36,094 nt of DNA. Origin: a virus. The DNA lies in IMG/VR virus record IMGVR_UViG_3300035698_019470, positions 1 to 36,094 of that record; one strand, written 5' to 3'. Below the pieces are notes generated by a model that was not told where the DNA came from, made no database searches, and saw only the letters and a list, made by a program, of their open reading frames with translations. This document shows positions 7,342-14,821 of this stretch, piece after piece (the stretch's first letter is position 1; each line of letters begins with the position of its first letter). The position numbers were made by a program, and so were the translations under genes.

Positions 7342-7381
7342 TATTCTATCCTTCCTTGCGAGGATGGGGCTGGGTTATTGC
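7334..7381. repeat. 48-bp direct repeat, copy 1 (with 7682-7729)
   Basis: One mismatch to 7682-7729. It contains the ribosome site AAGGAAGG and ATGAAAAT. The two copies flank the pentapeptide-repeat gene, 348 bp apart. Confidence 0.95.
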
Positions 7382-7689
7382 ACCTCTGTAAAGCTTACCT
7401 CTACCGCTTTCCCCCGATAACTTATTTTTGTTTTTTCGAACTTTGCATCACAAAGAATTGTGCGGGATAAGTTCGCAGCGTATAAGTCCGCACCGGATAA
7501 GTTCGCACCGGATAAGTCCGCACCGAATAAGTCCGCACCGGATAAGTTCGCAGCGGATAAGTCCGCACCGGATAAGTTCGCACCGGATAAGTCCGCACCG
7601 GATTCAACCGCAGCGACAACTGTTTTCTTCATTGTTTTGTGTTTTGACTCGAAGACGACTTCTTCAGTAAGTCTATTTAGGATTTTCAT
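7375..7689 (-). CDS. Pentapeptide-repeat protein (104 aa)
   Basis: After a 31-residue lead (MKILNRLTEEVVFESKHKTM), residues about 32-83 are tandem A(D/N)LSG-type pentapeptides (GADLSGANLSGADLSAANL) expected to form a right-handed square beta-helix. Some such proteins mimic DNA and bind gyrase, but most are uncharacterised, and with roughly ten units this one is short. The repeats are also near-identical at DNA level in 15-base steps, so copy number may vary by slippage. ATG has AAGGAAGG upstream. The gene lies between two copies of a 48-bp direct repeat. Confidence 0.85.
   Translation of the reverse strand: MKILNRLTEEVVFESKHKTMKKTVVAAVESGADLSGANLSGADLSAANLSGADLFGADLSGANLSGADLYAANLSRTILCDAKFEKTKISYRGKAVEVSFTEVQ
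7468..7602. repeat. 15-bp tandem repeat inside the pentapeptide gene
   Basis: Plus-strand units such as GATAAGTCCGCACCG follow each other without spacers, about nine times, with single-base variants (TTCG, CAGCG, AATAAG). Each unit encodes one pentapeptide. Contiguous coding units without spacers exclude a CRISPR array. Confidence 0.9.
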
Positions 7690-7729
7690 TATTCTATCCT
7701 TCCTTGCGAGGATGGGGCTGGATTATTGC
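7682..7729. repeat. 48-bp direct repeat, copy 2 (with 7334-7381)
   Basis: On the minus strand it covers the last codons of the 119-residue gene (AIIQPHPRKEG, stop), the ribosome site and the first codons of the pentapeptide gene. This is the likely original copy since it is coding on both sides. Confidence 0.95.
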
Positions 7730-8053
7730 TACCGTACTCGTACTACCATCATTGCGTATTTCCTGAGTTTTAATTTTATCTACCCCGTGGTGGACACTCT
7801 GAGAGCAAGAACCGGCCTTGTAAGGTCGATATGGATGGAGTGTGCAAGTAACGAGAGGACAATCTTTCACCTCCGCCTGCTGCCAACAGGTGCAATCGAG
7901 ACATTTACTATTTACCGCCTCCCGTAAGCTATGACCCTTCATTGCCTTACGGTAAGACCTTCGGTAAGAACCGTGAAACAAATCGGGGATATGGCGGCAG
8001 TATTTATCCCTTTCCTCATCCATCGTTTGTGGCTCCCTGTCTATAATTGCCAT
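7694..8053 (-). CDS. Phage protein with zinc-like C-x2-C ... C-x5-C cluster (119 aa)
   Basis: Central motif REAVNSKCLDCTCWQQAEVK followed by DCPLVTCTLHPYRPYK. This Cys pattern with CxLxPYR is a widely seen small phage protein type, often next to replication or recombination genes, with unknown function and probable zinc binding. ATG has GAGGTGAAAGA upstream. The last 11 residues lie in the 48-bp direct repeat, so the end of the protein may have been changed or duplicated by the cassette event. Confidence 0.65.
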   Translation of the reverse strand: MAIIDREPQTMDEERDKYCRHIPDLFHGSYRRSYRKAMKGHSLREAVNSKCLDCTCWQQAEVKDCPLVTCTLHPYRPYKAGSCSQSVHHGVDKIKTQEIRNDGSTSTVAIIQPHPRKEG

Positions 8054-8062
8054 TCTTTCACC

Positions 8063-8425
8063 TCAAATAATTCTTTTACGCTTTAGATTCTGAGTAACGA
8101 TTTGCCTAGCATATTTGGCAGGCGTAATATGCTTACCTTGCTTCTGCGACTCTTTTCCTGCCACCTTTGCCAACAACTCCCATAGAGTTTCGCCGAATTG
8201 GATTGGATGTCTTTGTCCCATATTCTCTGGGTTTTGAAGTTCTTTATTGGCACAATGCTCTATCTTGTGGTAAGAATAGCACAACCACGTTATCTCAAGT
8301 GGTTTATCATAATTTCGATGATGTCTAATAAGTGTTTTTTCTTTACCACAAGTTTCACAAAAAAGTGGTCTTATTAACTCACCACGATATTCTGCTTGTT
8401 CTGCAAGATATTGAATACCCATCAT
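8063..8425 (-). CDS. HNH-like zinc protein with an incomplete Cys pair (120 aa)
   Basis: Residues 22-57 read LFCETCGKEKTLIRHHRNYD, KPLEITWLC and YSYHKIEH. Phage relatives usually have C-x2-C ... HH-x-(N/D)Y-x-KPL ... WLC-x2-CH; here the last Cys is Tyr (LCYSYH). The fold may be kept with altered metal binding. The C-terminus is basic (KYARQIVTQNLKRKR). CAGGGAAAGA precedes two consecutive ATGs; the first is used here. HNH nuclease activity is not assured because the family includes non-catalytic zinc proteins. Confidence 0.55.
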   Translation of the reverse strand: MMGIQYLAEQAEYRGELIRPLFCETCGKEKTLIRHHRNYDKPLEITWLCYSYHKIEHCANKELQNPENMGQRHPIQFGETLWELLAKVAGKESQKQGKHITPAKYARQIVTQNLKRKRII

Positions 8426-8444
8426 TCTTTCCCTGTGTAATTTT

Positions 8445-8603
8445 TCACCTTAATTTTCGCCTCGAATGTTTTTCCACAATGCCTAAAATCCATTCCTGCA
8501 TAGAAATAACTTTGCCGATTTTTTTAATGTGTTCGAGGTGCGCTTGAACAAAGAGTTCATATTGCGTTAGTTTCGGAACTAGATTTATTTGCTTTTTTCT
8601 CAT
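8445..8603 (-). CDS. Small basic protein, possible ribbon-helix-helix (52 aa)
   Basis: ATG at 8603-8601 opens MRKKQINLVPKLTQYELFVQ, then two helices, stop at 8447-8445. The order (short strand, helix, helix, basic tail) resembles ribbon-helix-helix DNA-binding proteins. There is no ribosome site, and a promoter-like pair ends just upstream so that transcription could start at the ATG (leaderless). It could regulate this region. Confidence 0.5.
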   Translation of the reverse strand: MRKKQINLVPKLTQYELFVQAHLEHIKKIGKVISMQEWILGIVEKHSRRKLR

Positions 8604-8609
8604 ACTATA

Positions 8610-8638
8610 AATCTACATTACTATTTCGGCTTTGTCCA
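8610..8638 (-). promoter_or_regulatory. Possible sigma70-type promoter, leaderless
   Basis: Minus-strand TGGACA (8638-8633), 17 bases, TAGATT (8615-8610). The predicted start of the transcript is at or within a few bases of the ATG at 8603. It lies downstream of the terminator copy at 8761, so it would restart transcription for the 8.6 to 3.1 kb genes. Confidence 0.4.
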
Positions 8639-8688
8639 GAAAAATCTTTAATGTTTTTTCGCCATCGCTCATAACCTTTTATCCCATA

Positions 8689-8846
8689 AAGGATTAAAAT
8701 TTTTCACGTTCACAAGATTTATTCTGGCGGGTTTCTGGCAATTTTAGGTTTGTAATAAATGAGGCCGTCAAGCACAAGCCTAACGGCCTCGGAGGAGGAG
8801 GATGAAAATGCTAATGAATTGTAACTAATCCGTGCCTGAATGCAAG
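8689..8846. repeat. 158-bp direct repeat, copy 1 (with 9509-9666)
   Basis: About 96% identical (seven differences) to 9509-9666. It contains a terminator hairpin and the GGAGGAGGAGGATG stretch on the plus strand. The copies are 820 bp apart and flank the helix-turn-helix regulator, its 46-residue neighbour and their promoter. Confidence 0.95.
8761..8790 (-). terminator. Terminator hairpin, weaker copy
   Basis: Thirteen-base arms around a four-base loop, lying about 70 bases after the stop of the helix-turn-helix gene. On the minus strand its two differences from copy 2 are G-U pairs; the T tract is broken (ATTTATTAC), so it should be leaky. Confidence 0.6.
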
Positions 8847-8858
8847 GATAAGATGGCG

Positions 8859-9074
8859 TTATTTGTATAAATCGGCGTTTTTAGTTTTTTGAAGTTCGGC
8901 CAGAGTATTGATAATTAGCTCGAGATTCGCTGCCGTCATTTCCGACTTCCCCTTTAGGTAGTTGTCAACAGCCACATTTGTTATTTTGTGGCCTATTATT
9001 TTAGTGAGGGCGTAGCCGGAGTTTATACCGAGTTCCGCCATTTTCGCTTTTATTTGTTCTCGAAAGTTTATCAT
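8859..9074 (-). CDS. Small helix-turn-helix regulator (71 aa)
   Basis: Start at 9074 chosen because AGGAAGGAG lies seven bases upstream; a longer frame would begin in the previous gene. The sequence INFREQIKAKMAELGINSGY, LTKIIGHKITNVAVDNYLKG, KSEMTAANLELIINTLAELQ fits a Cro/C1-type fold. It is a candidate phase-switch or copy-control regulator, driven with the 46-residue gene from the strong promoter at 9341-9368. It is bounded by the 158-bp direct repeats. No plus-strand partner repressor is seen. Confidence 0.7.
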   Translation of the reverse strand: MINFREQIKAKMAELGINSGYALTKIIGHKITNVAVDNYLKGKSEMTAANLELIINTLAELQKTKNADLYK

Positions 9075-9150
9075 TTGACCGCTCCTTCCTGTTTTGCTCG
9101 CTCCGGCACTATTGAGGCCAAAAGATGTGTTTTGTAGCAACATCATAAAG

Positions 9151-9291
9151 TCACTTAAATTCTTTTGCTTCGGCCTTTTTTGCGAATACGCAATTGAGGC
9201 CATACATCCTGACTGCAAATGCTCGCCGTTCATCAGATTGTGTTGTTTCGTACATCTCGGCTTTTAATTCGTTCAGTGTGGTCGTGTCCAT
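9151..9291 (-). CDS. Small protein of unknown function (46 aa)
   Basis: ATG at 9291-9289 follows AAAGGGATGAA; MDTTTLNELKAEMYETTQSD, a basic helix and AKKAEAKEFK, stop at 9153-9151. The composition is that of a short helical charged protein. It is first in the transcript from the promoter at 9341-9368 and is followed by the helix-turn-helix gene. It may be an antirepressor or a regulatory partner; there is no direct evidence. Confidence 0.5.
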   Translation of the reverse strand: MDTTTLNELKAEMYETTQSDERRAFAVRMYGLNCVFAKKAEAKEFK

Positions 9292-9508
9292 TTTTCATCC
9301 CTTTCTAATAAGTGGTTAAAGTTCTTTTCGCTTCTACTATATTATATACGTAAAATTGCAGAAGTCAAGCACAATAATTATAATAATACACAAAGCAGCG
9401 TTATTGAGCCGGAAACGGCGAAAAAAGGTATAAAAAAAATATAAGGAAAATTGATTGGACATTTGGTTATTAGGAAGTTTTTTTTATAATTTCCCTCGAC
9501 AAGTTCAG
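9292..9508. other. AT-rich non-coding control region
   Basis: No supported gene. Contains the minus-strand promoter at 9341-9368, an AT-rich stretch with runs of A and T at 9370-9500, and a TATAAT at 9485-9490 on the plus strand whose upstream partner TTGGTT is a weak match. Likely binding sites for the small regulator would be here, but I could not identify a clear palindromic operator. Confidence 0.4.
9341..9368 (-). promoter_or_regulatory. Strong sigma70-type promoter
   Basis: Minus-strand TTGACT (9368-9363), 16 bases, TATAAT (9346-9341). Only the last base of the -35 box departs from consensus. It is about 50 bases upstream of the 46-residue gene and drives the regulator pair. Confidence 0.75.
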
Positions 9509-9666
9509 AAGGATTAAAATTTTTCACGTTCACAAGATTTATTCTGGCGGGTTTCTGGTAGGTTTAGGTTTGTAAAAAAAGAGGCCGTTAGGCACAAGCC
9601 TAACGGCCTCGGAGGAGGAGGATGAAAATGCTAATGAATTGTAACTAATCCGTGCCTGAATGCAAG
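9509..9666. repeat. 158-bp direct repeat, copy 2 (with 8689-8846)
   Basis: Holds the perfect form of the terminator hairpin with its complete T tract, just past the end of the late tail genes. This looks like the original copy, with the one at 8689 derived and weakened. Confidence 0.95.
9574..9610 (-). terminator. Strong Rho-independent terminator of the late genes
   Basis: Minus strand: GAGGCCGTTAGGC, loop TTGT, GCCTAACGGCCTC, then seven Ts (9580-9574). A perfect 13-base stem. It lies about 175 bases after the stop of the last tail-region gene (9786). Confidence 0.85.
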
Positions 9667-9785
9667 CCACAACGAATACAAGCCACAACAACTAAGGTTG
9701 ATCATAATTTATCCCAATTTCAGAACCACTATCAGTTATCAGCTCGCCACCAAAATTCCAAAGTTGACTGCCATAATTTATCTCC

Positions 9786-10178
9786 TTACCATTTTCCTTT
9801 TGTACAATGTGAAGTAGCCCATCGGGCTTTAAGTGTTGTGCAGCAACCACATAATTTGCAGCGGGAACCGATTTTTGTCTCCTCAATATAATATTCACAC
9901 GCTTTACAAATCATTTGACACTTTTGCTGTTCTTTTTCAGTTCGTTTCTTTAAGCCGGACATAACGTGCCTGCCTGCTGCTTTGGCAAATCCCATTCCCA
10001 TCTTCGGCAGAGACGGGTACTTAATCCTTTTGTCGGGAACGAGTATTTTACCACTTTCAATGAGACATACACCGAACAGACAACACCAAACTTTTTTACC
10101 GCTTGCATGTTTACATTGTTTACACTCATCAATTTGCTGTTTTGTAAATTCAGGTGGTGTTATTTTATTGCAGCTCAT
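9786..10178 (-). CDS. Cys-rich protein at end of tail operon (130 aa)
   Basis: Thirteen cysteines in three groups: DECKQCKHASGKKVWCCLFG; CQMICKACEYYIEE; SRCKLCGCCTTLKARW and SHC. The C-terminal pattern C-x2-C ... G-x2-CKLCGC-x(3)-K ... C-x3-KW resembles a small zinc-ribbon protein common at the ends of phage structural operons (DUF6171-like, not verified). The ATG overlaps the stop of the preceding gene by ATGA. Role unknown. Confidence 0.6.
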   Translation of the reverse strand: MSCNKITPPEFTKQQIDECKQCKHASGKKVWCCLFGVCLIESGKILVPDKRIKYPSLPKMGMGFAKAAGRHVMSGLKKRTEKEQQKCQMICKACEYYIEETKIGSRCKLCGCCTTLKARWATSHCTKGKW

Positions 10179-10957
10179 GTAAAAACACCCTCCACATCAA
10201 CCTGTCCACCATAAGTAGCGACAGTTTCGTCACAGACAAGTTCATTATCTATATTGCTTTTCGTTGCACAAGGGTCCTCTCCTAACATAGGAGCAGAAGC
10301 TTTAAATATACTCGCCCCTGTATCCCAGCCTCCTATAAAGACATATAATTCAAATTCTTTCCTTTCAACAAGCAAATAAAGTGTGTATTCATAGGAAGTT
10401 CCATAAGGGACGCCCGCACAATCATATCCAGTGTAAGATCTTCTACACCCTACCCCGCCTGGATGGATTTCGGGCTCTATCCATTTGCACCAATCTATTG
10501 CTTCCGAACCCTGAGGGAGAGTATATACGCCATTGAAACTTGCATAATCCGAATAGCTAATGCTCCATGGATAGCCATTGGCATCGTAACTAAAACAACC
10601 GCAATCGGTAAGGCCGGTAAGAGTTAATTCTACTTCTGGAGGGGTATAATGGGTGTATGGAGGGTCATCTTCTTTACAGAAATTACATGGGTCTCCAAGC
10701 TGACAACAGGTATCTGGAATTGTTATTCGGAATTTCCCTGTTGTCCAATCAACACACCCATAGTAAGTATCATTACAAGCCTCAAGAGTGGCTAAAGAAA
10801 TTATTACTTTTACCTGGCCTGCGTGCACCCCAGTCCATTCAATACATCCTTCTAAATCTTCATAGATACATCGCACCCTTGTATCGCAAGGTGGCTCACC
10901 AAATTTTATTTTGCCGCCATCTGTCCAGTCAACTTTGCCATAGATATATCGACTCAT
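10175..10957 (-). CDS. Cys-rich hypothetical structural protein (260 aa)
   Basis: Rich in Cys, Tyr and Gly. Two similar short segments, YIYGKVDWTDGGKIKFGEPP (residues about 4-23) and YYGCVDWTTGKFRI near 66-78, suggest an internal duplication. Paired cysteines (DTCCQLGDPCNFC, CAGVPY) would allow disulfide bonds or metal sites in an extracellular part of the tail tip. Downstream of the tape measure and baseplate-like genes, so a tail-tip or receptor-contact role is plausible. Not recognised as a known family. Starts directly after the previous stop. Confidence 0.5.
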   Translation of the reverse strand: MSRYIYGKVDWTDGGKIKFGEPPCDTRVRCIYEDLEGCIEWTGVHAGQVKVIISLATLEACNDTYYGCVDWTTGKFRITIPDTCCQLGDPCNFCKEDDPPYTHYTPPEVELTLTGLTDCGCFSYDANGYPWSISYSDYASFNGVYTLPQGSEAIDWCKWIEPEIHPGGVGCRRSYTGYDCAGVPYGTSYEYTLYLLVERKEFELYVFIGGWDTGASIFKASAPMLGEDPCATKSNIDNELVCDETVATYGGQVDVEGVFT

Positions 10958-11368
10958 TTAACACTCACTTAATTTGGTAGATAATATGCCGCTCTCAAAT
11001 TGCAGTTCAGTAGTGTCAATGGCCTGAAACGGATACAAACACCACCACACATCATCAATTTTTTCTACCAAAATTATATGACTAATCACAAGAAGTGGTA
11101 TTGCTTCATCAAGTTTTGTTCCACCTGTTATAAGACATTTAACAGTGATTTCCTCGCCCGTCACATCTGTATTAAGATAACAAACAATTTCATCAGAAGC
11201 CGGAGCCGCTGTTTTGCAGTAAGCCTTTTTAATATTCCCGCCGCCGCCGCCGATTGTTACATTGCGCCTGCGAAGTAATTCATGGGGATTCTTATTGCGC
11301 TCATACCAGCGCAATGCATTCTGCATACGTTGATAGTCCCTCTCAGATAGGACATATTCTCTTGCCAT
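10958..11368 (-). CDS. Hypothetical tail-region protein (136 aa)
   Basis: A charged helical N-terminus (YVLSERDYQRMQNALRWYER, RRRN) is followed by a poly-glycine spacer (TIGGGGGNIKKAY) and a strand-rich C-terminal domain (EIVCYLNTDVTGEEITVKC, VWWCLYPFQAIDT). Such a helix, glycine hinge and small beta domain is common in tail-associated linker proteins. Adjacent to the Cys-rich tail protein with one base between stop and start. Function unknown. Confidence 0.5.
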   Translation of the reverse strand: MAREYVLSERDYQRMQNALRWYERNKNPHELLRRRNVTIGGGGGNIKKAYCKTAAPASDEIVCYLNTDVTGEEITVKCLITGGTKLDEAIPLLVISHIILVEKIDDVWWCLYPFQAIDTTELQFESGILSTKLSEC

Positions 11369-11373
11369 TATGC

Positions 11374-12255
11374 TTACGCCGCCGTTAGAGTAATCTGACC
11401 GGTTGTAGAATAGGGTTGTATTTTATTTGTCAAAGTTACGACTGAGGGGTCATACTTCAATACACCGCTTGGGTCAATTTTAAGCGTCGTTACCGTTCTC
11501 GCCGCCGCTGACTTTGTAAAGTCAGCCGTGCCGCCGGTTATATTGCAGGCTGTTATCGTGCCGGTAGAATTTGATTCTACCGTCCCGCCCTTGACGTTCA
11601 TTGTCGTTACGGCGCCGCTGCCGGTTGTAATTAGAGTGCCTGCTTCGGTCGTAACGGTAGTCGCTCCGCATTCCTGTATCACATCACCGCCGATTTGGTT
11701 CAATGTGGTTAGCGTAACGCCTGAGCCGATAAATACATCGGCATCGGAATTGACCTGGCTGACGTAGCTGGCCGTGATAGTGCCGACAGTCGATGTTTCA
11801 CCCGTCTCAAAGGCAATACCAACCTTGCCCTTGCGAACTTCTATCGTTGTGTCGGCATTATTACACTCCAATCGCACCGGCGGCTTGTTATCGTCCGCCG
11901 ATGTGCCGGTATTCTGAATTACAACCGCTGCGGCAGTAGTAGTGCCTAAATCCAGCTTTATCCTGCCGCTGCCGCCCGGGGAGCCGGGACCGTGATGCTG
12001 GCCGATATTGACGGCGCTTGCCCCGATTTGCAGATAACTACTGCTATCGCCGATTTTACCGGTATAGCTCTGGGCGATATTCAAGCTGCTCAGTGCAACT
12101 GCCGATTGGTCAAATCCCGCCGTTACATCTTGGCTGGAATTTTCAAGATATACATCATCGCCATTGGCCGGCACGCCGGAAGCCAACCAGTTCGCAGCAA
12201 CGCTCCAGTCGCCTTCGTTTCCGGTATCCGTTCCAACCCATATTTTAGTAGCCAT
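11374..12255 (-). CDS. Repetitive beta-rich tail fibre or adhesin-like protein (293 aa)
   Basis: The start KIWVGTDTGNEGDWSVAANW (layer WxxAANWxxGVP, GDDVYL) is seen in secreted and phage surface proteins. The body is Thr/Gly/Val-rich with recurrent T-x-T and G-x-V patterns and no long helix, fitting a beta-solenoid. A host-contact or structural decoration role is likely. It lies downstream of the tape measure and before Cys-rich tail proteins. No enzymatic motif is seen. Confidence 0.55.
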   Translation of the reverse strand: MATKIWVGTDTGNEGDWSVAANWLASGVPANGDDVYLENSSQDVTAGFDQSAVALSSLNIAQSYTGKIGDSSSYLQIGASAVNIGQHHGPGSPGGSGRIKLDLGTTTAAAVVIQNTGTSADDNKPPVRLECNNADTTIEVRKGKVGIAFETGETSTVGTITASYVSQVNSDADVFIGSGVTLTTLNQIGGDVIQECGATTVTTEAGTLITTGSGAVTTMNVKGGTVESNSTGTITACNITGGTADFTKSAAARTVTTLKIDPSGVLKYDPSVVTLTNKIQPYSTTGQITLTAA

Positions 12256-12258
12256 AAT

Positions 12259-13149
12259 TTATAGTCCTAAAAGTGTAAAATCTTTTTCGGGATACATTTT
12301 GAACGTATGAATATAATAGTTAGCAGGGTCCGCTGTTTCTGCCGGAGTTAAAGCAACGCCATTACCATTTAGTGGCCACGGCTCCGCAACCTGCATGCTA
12401 ACACCTTCGACATTATTGGTAATAGCTTGAGGTTCACCATCAACTATTTCTCGAAAGCCCTCATCAATTAGTCGTAAATTCCATCCCTCGAAAACTCCCT
12501 GATATTCAGCCGTCATAATCTTGAATTCATAAGAAACTTTCCAATAAGTCAAGTTTGATTTACGTGCTTTTGTGCCATTTATCATACTGCATCGAACCAG
12601 ACCTGTACCAAAGCCCCAGAAAGGATATAGATTGACCGAATCAAGAAATGTCGCAGCCAAAACAGAATTATAACCCGCTTCGTTGCGGTCAATTCGCAGA
12701 ACTAAAACATAAACATCTTTCATTATAGGCGGGTCGAATGAAGCACCGGCTGAATTACAAAGGGGCTTGCCATTTACATCTCTATCTATTTTTTTCTGAA
12801 TAATTTCAAATGTCCATGATACTTCCCATTCTTCGTCGAGTGGATGTAAAAACGGGTCCGAATCATTGCCTCGGTCTATACTCGACCGAACATCATAATT
12901 GACCGTTACTTCATAAACGCAGGTGCTGATAGTATTAACCGTTTTGTTTCTGACATAAAGCCAGGCATTATACGGATGCACCTGGTATCGGCGGGGGATA
13001 CCGGTGGCATAGAGCGCCATAAGCGGTCTTTTCGCAACATCGTCCGCTTCATCGAACTCAACCGTATATACGCGAGTGGCTGAAGCACCGTCTGTGCTTT
13101 CTTCGGCGGTTCTTCGCTGCCAGTCTTCCTTTACGTTGAGAACGGCCAT
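12259..13149 (-). CDS. Tail-tip or baseplate-like structural protein (296 aa)
   Basis: Begins AVLNVKEDWQRRTAEESTDG and reads VYTVEFDEADD, then strand-rich sequence with WEVSWTFEIIQKKI and YWKVSYEFKIMTAEYQGVFE, and a C-terminus ALTPAETADPANYYIHTFKM. Strand-heavy and free of membrane segments. Its place directly after the tape measure gene is where distal tail proteins are found. The family is not firmly recognised. ATG preceded by AAGGATT. Confidence 0.55.
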   Translation of the reverse strand: MAVLNVKEDWQRRTAEESTDGASATRVYTVEFDEADDVAKRPLMALYATGIPRRYQVHPYNAWLYVRNKTVNTISTCVYEVTVNYDVRSSIDRGNDSDPFLHPLDEEWEVSWTFEIIQKKIDRDVNGKPLCNSAGASFDPPIMKDVYVLVLRIDRNEAGYNSVLAATFLDSVNLYPFWGFGTGLVRCSMINGTKARKSNLTYWKVSYEFKIMTAEYQGVFEGWNLRLIDEGFREIVDGEPQAITNNVEGVSMQVAEPWPLNGNGVALTPAETADPANYYIHTFKMYPEKDFTLLGL

Positions 13150-13161
13150 AATCTAAAATCC

Positions 13162-14790
13162 TTACTTAAAGTTAGTCTGTATCAGTTCTACCGCCGATTG
13201 CGTAATTACCTGTTTTGATTTGCTTAAATTATTCAACAAGATAACGGCCTTTTTGAACAGGGGCACTAATTGATTAACGGCCTTGGCCGTCTTGGCAGTA
13301 TTATGTTCTGTTGTGTCAAATACTGCACCCGGTGAAAATGCCCAGGTTAGAAATCCTGCCTCTCTTGCCTGAAAACTCTTTTTCATATCAGCGGCTAATC
13401 CACCTTTCGCGCCAGCAACACCCTGTGTTCCCCAGACGTCGAGCAATTGTTTCTTCAAAACATTCCACCATCTCTCCCTGTATTCTTTTGGCCTTCCCCC
13501 TAATGCTTCTAATCTTTCTTCGTGTTTTGCCCACGATTCATCTACTTTTTTTCGTAAATCGGCAGGCATATCCTCGAGAATTGCCTTGAAAGCATCACTA
13601 AAAGTTTCAGCAGCGACAGTAAAACTACTTCCAATAATTTTTTCGGCTTGTCCCTTTGTAATCTGCTCTTTTGCCTCCTCACGGAGTTTCCAATAAGTTC
13701 TTGTCCGGTGCATTGGTGGTCCAAGACCTTCAAAAATAGTTCCTGCCTCAGCTCCCACCATTGATTTTCGATATAATGTTTCAGTCCGGCTTTCTATCGC
13801 TCGCCCTTCTTCTCCCAATAGTCCTTCTTTGACACCCTTCCAGATTCCCTTACCACCTGCAACTGCCAGAATGACAGCAGAATGAAAAGTTGCTTTAAGC
13901 AGTTTCAGAAAAGAATCAAATGCAAAACCCAACGCCGCTCGCCAGTCTTCTTTCATAAATTTTGCGAAATCCAGAAACACGTCTTTTATAAGCGTTACAT
14001 AAGAATAAGTTTTATTCGCCCACCACGTTATCGTTGCTTCATTTTCAGTTGCCCATCTCTTAATCGCATTAGCCGAACTTTGTATAGCAGGTAAAAACGG
14101 TCGAGCAATTGCTTCGGCAATATCGCCCAATTTGTTCTTCATTTGTTTCAATGCACCGGTGGCGGAATCGGCTTTTGATTTAGCAACCTCCCAGCTTTTG
14201 TTTACTGCTTCTTGCAGAATAGCCAGTTCTTCTTGCTCGGTTTTCGCTTTCTTCATTTCGACTACGTAACTTGCAAGCGAAGAACCTGTCCCCTGAAGTG
14301 CATCGATATAATAACGCAGAAAAACTTCCGGCTTGCCGCGTCCGCCGCCGTATCCTGCGTGAAGTGCAATGGCGGCTTTGGCTGCATCCGCCGATTTGTC
14401 CGCCGTTACACCGAGTGTCATCGCTATTCTCATCAAAGACAATACGTATTCATCGCCGTAAGTTGTTACATCCTGTATTGCGGCGGCTTGCGCCTTCAAT
14501 TTTCGCATAGTATCTTCACTGTAGTTACCGGCCATTTTCAAAGCGCTGGCTAATTCAATCTCCGCCGCTTCCTGTTTTAGAGCTGCGTAAGTGCAGTAAG
14601 CAAAGGCGACGGCAAGACCTATAGCCGCCTGCTTAACGACTCTAAATGCAACTGCAAGGGTCGCTCTTGCTATACTGGCGGCGCTTTTGAATGCCGCACC
14701 CATAAGCTTGGCGCTCGCACCTATTACGGCGAACTTTCTCGATGCCAAATCTTTGGCTTTAACAATTACATTTACACTATGTTTCGCCAT
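13162..14790 (-). CDS. Tail tape measure protein
   Basis: About 542 residues; ATG at 14790 chosen over an upstream GTG because GGTGGAG lies eight bases before it. Helical and Ala/Lys-rich with hydrophobic segments near 30-75 (SAASIARATLAVAFRVVKQA, IGLAVAFAYCTYAALKQ) and again near 300-325. It follows the frameshifted tail chaperone pair, as in many siphophages. Its length implies a tail of roughly 80 nm if about 0.15 nm per residue applies. The central part (about 80-190) resembles the prophage tape measure type with short conserved helical units. It sets tail length and exits on infection. Confidence 0.85.
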   Translation of the reverse strand: MAKHSVNVIVKAKDLASRKFAVIGASAKLMGAAFKSAASIARATLAVAFRVVKQAAIGLAVAFAYCTYAALKQEAAEIELASALKMAGNYSEDTMRKLKAQAAAIQDVTTYGDEYVLSLMRIAMTLGVTADKSADAAKAAIALHAGYGGGRGKPEVFLRYYIDALQGTGSSLASYVVEMKKAKTEQEELAILQEAVNKSWEVAKSKADSATGALKQMKNKLGDIAEAIARPFLPAIQSSANAIKRWATENEATITWWANKTYSYVTLIKDVFLDFAKFMKEDWRAALGFAFDSFLKLLKATFHSAVILAVAGGKGIWKGVKEGLLGEEGRAIESRTETLYRKSMVGAEAGTIFEGLGPPMHRTRTYWKLREEAKEQITKGQAEKIIGSSFTVAAETFSDAFKAILEDMPADLRKKVDESWAKHEERLEALGGRPKEYRERWWNVLKKQLLDVWGTQGVAGAKGGLAADMKKSFQAREAGFLTWAFSPGAVFDTTEHNTAKTAKAVNQLVPLFKKAVILLNNLSKSKQVITQSAVELIQTNFK

Positions 14791-14821
14791 TTTATCAGCT
14801 CCACCCTGAACCACTTCTGGC

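Noticed and set aside
7456-7614. CRISPR-like tandem repeats
   Set aside because: The 15-base units follow each other without spacers and encode pentapeptides in frame.
9485-9490. Plus-strand TATAAT
   Set aside because: Upstream partner TTGGTT is poor and no plus-strand gene follows.
9611-9652. Plus-strand leader peptide after GGAGGAGGAGG (MKMLMNCN)
   Set aside because: Base changes between copies keep pairing only on the minus strand, and there is no plus-strand gene behind it.
9692-9774. Gene fragment ending GSEIGINYDQP after the Cys-rich tail protein
   Set aside because: A strong ribosome site at 9782-9787 leads only to an 11-residue frame (MAVNFGILVAS); the longer frame has no start. 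It may be a remnant, but support is too weak.
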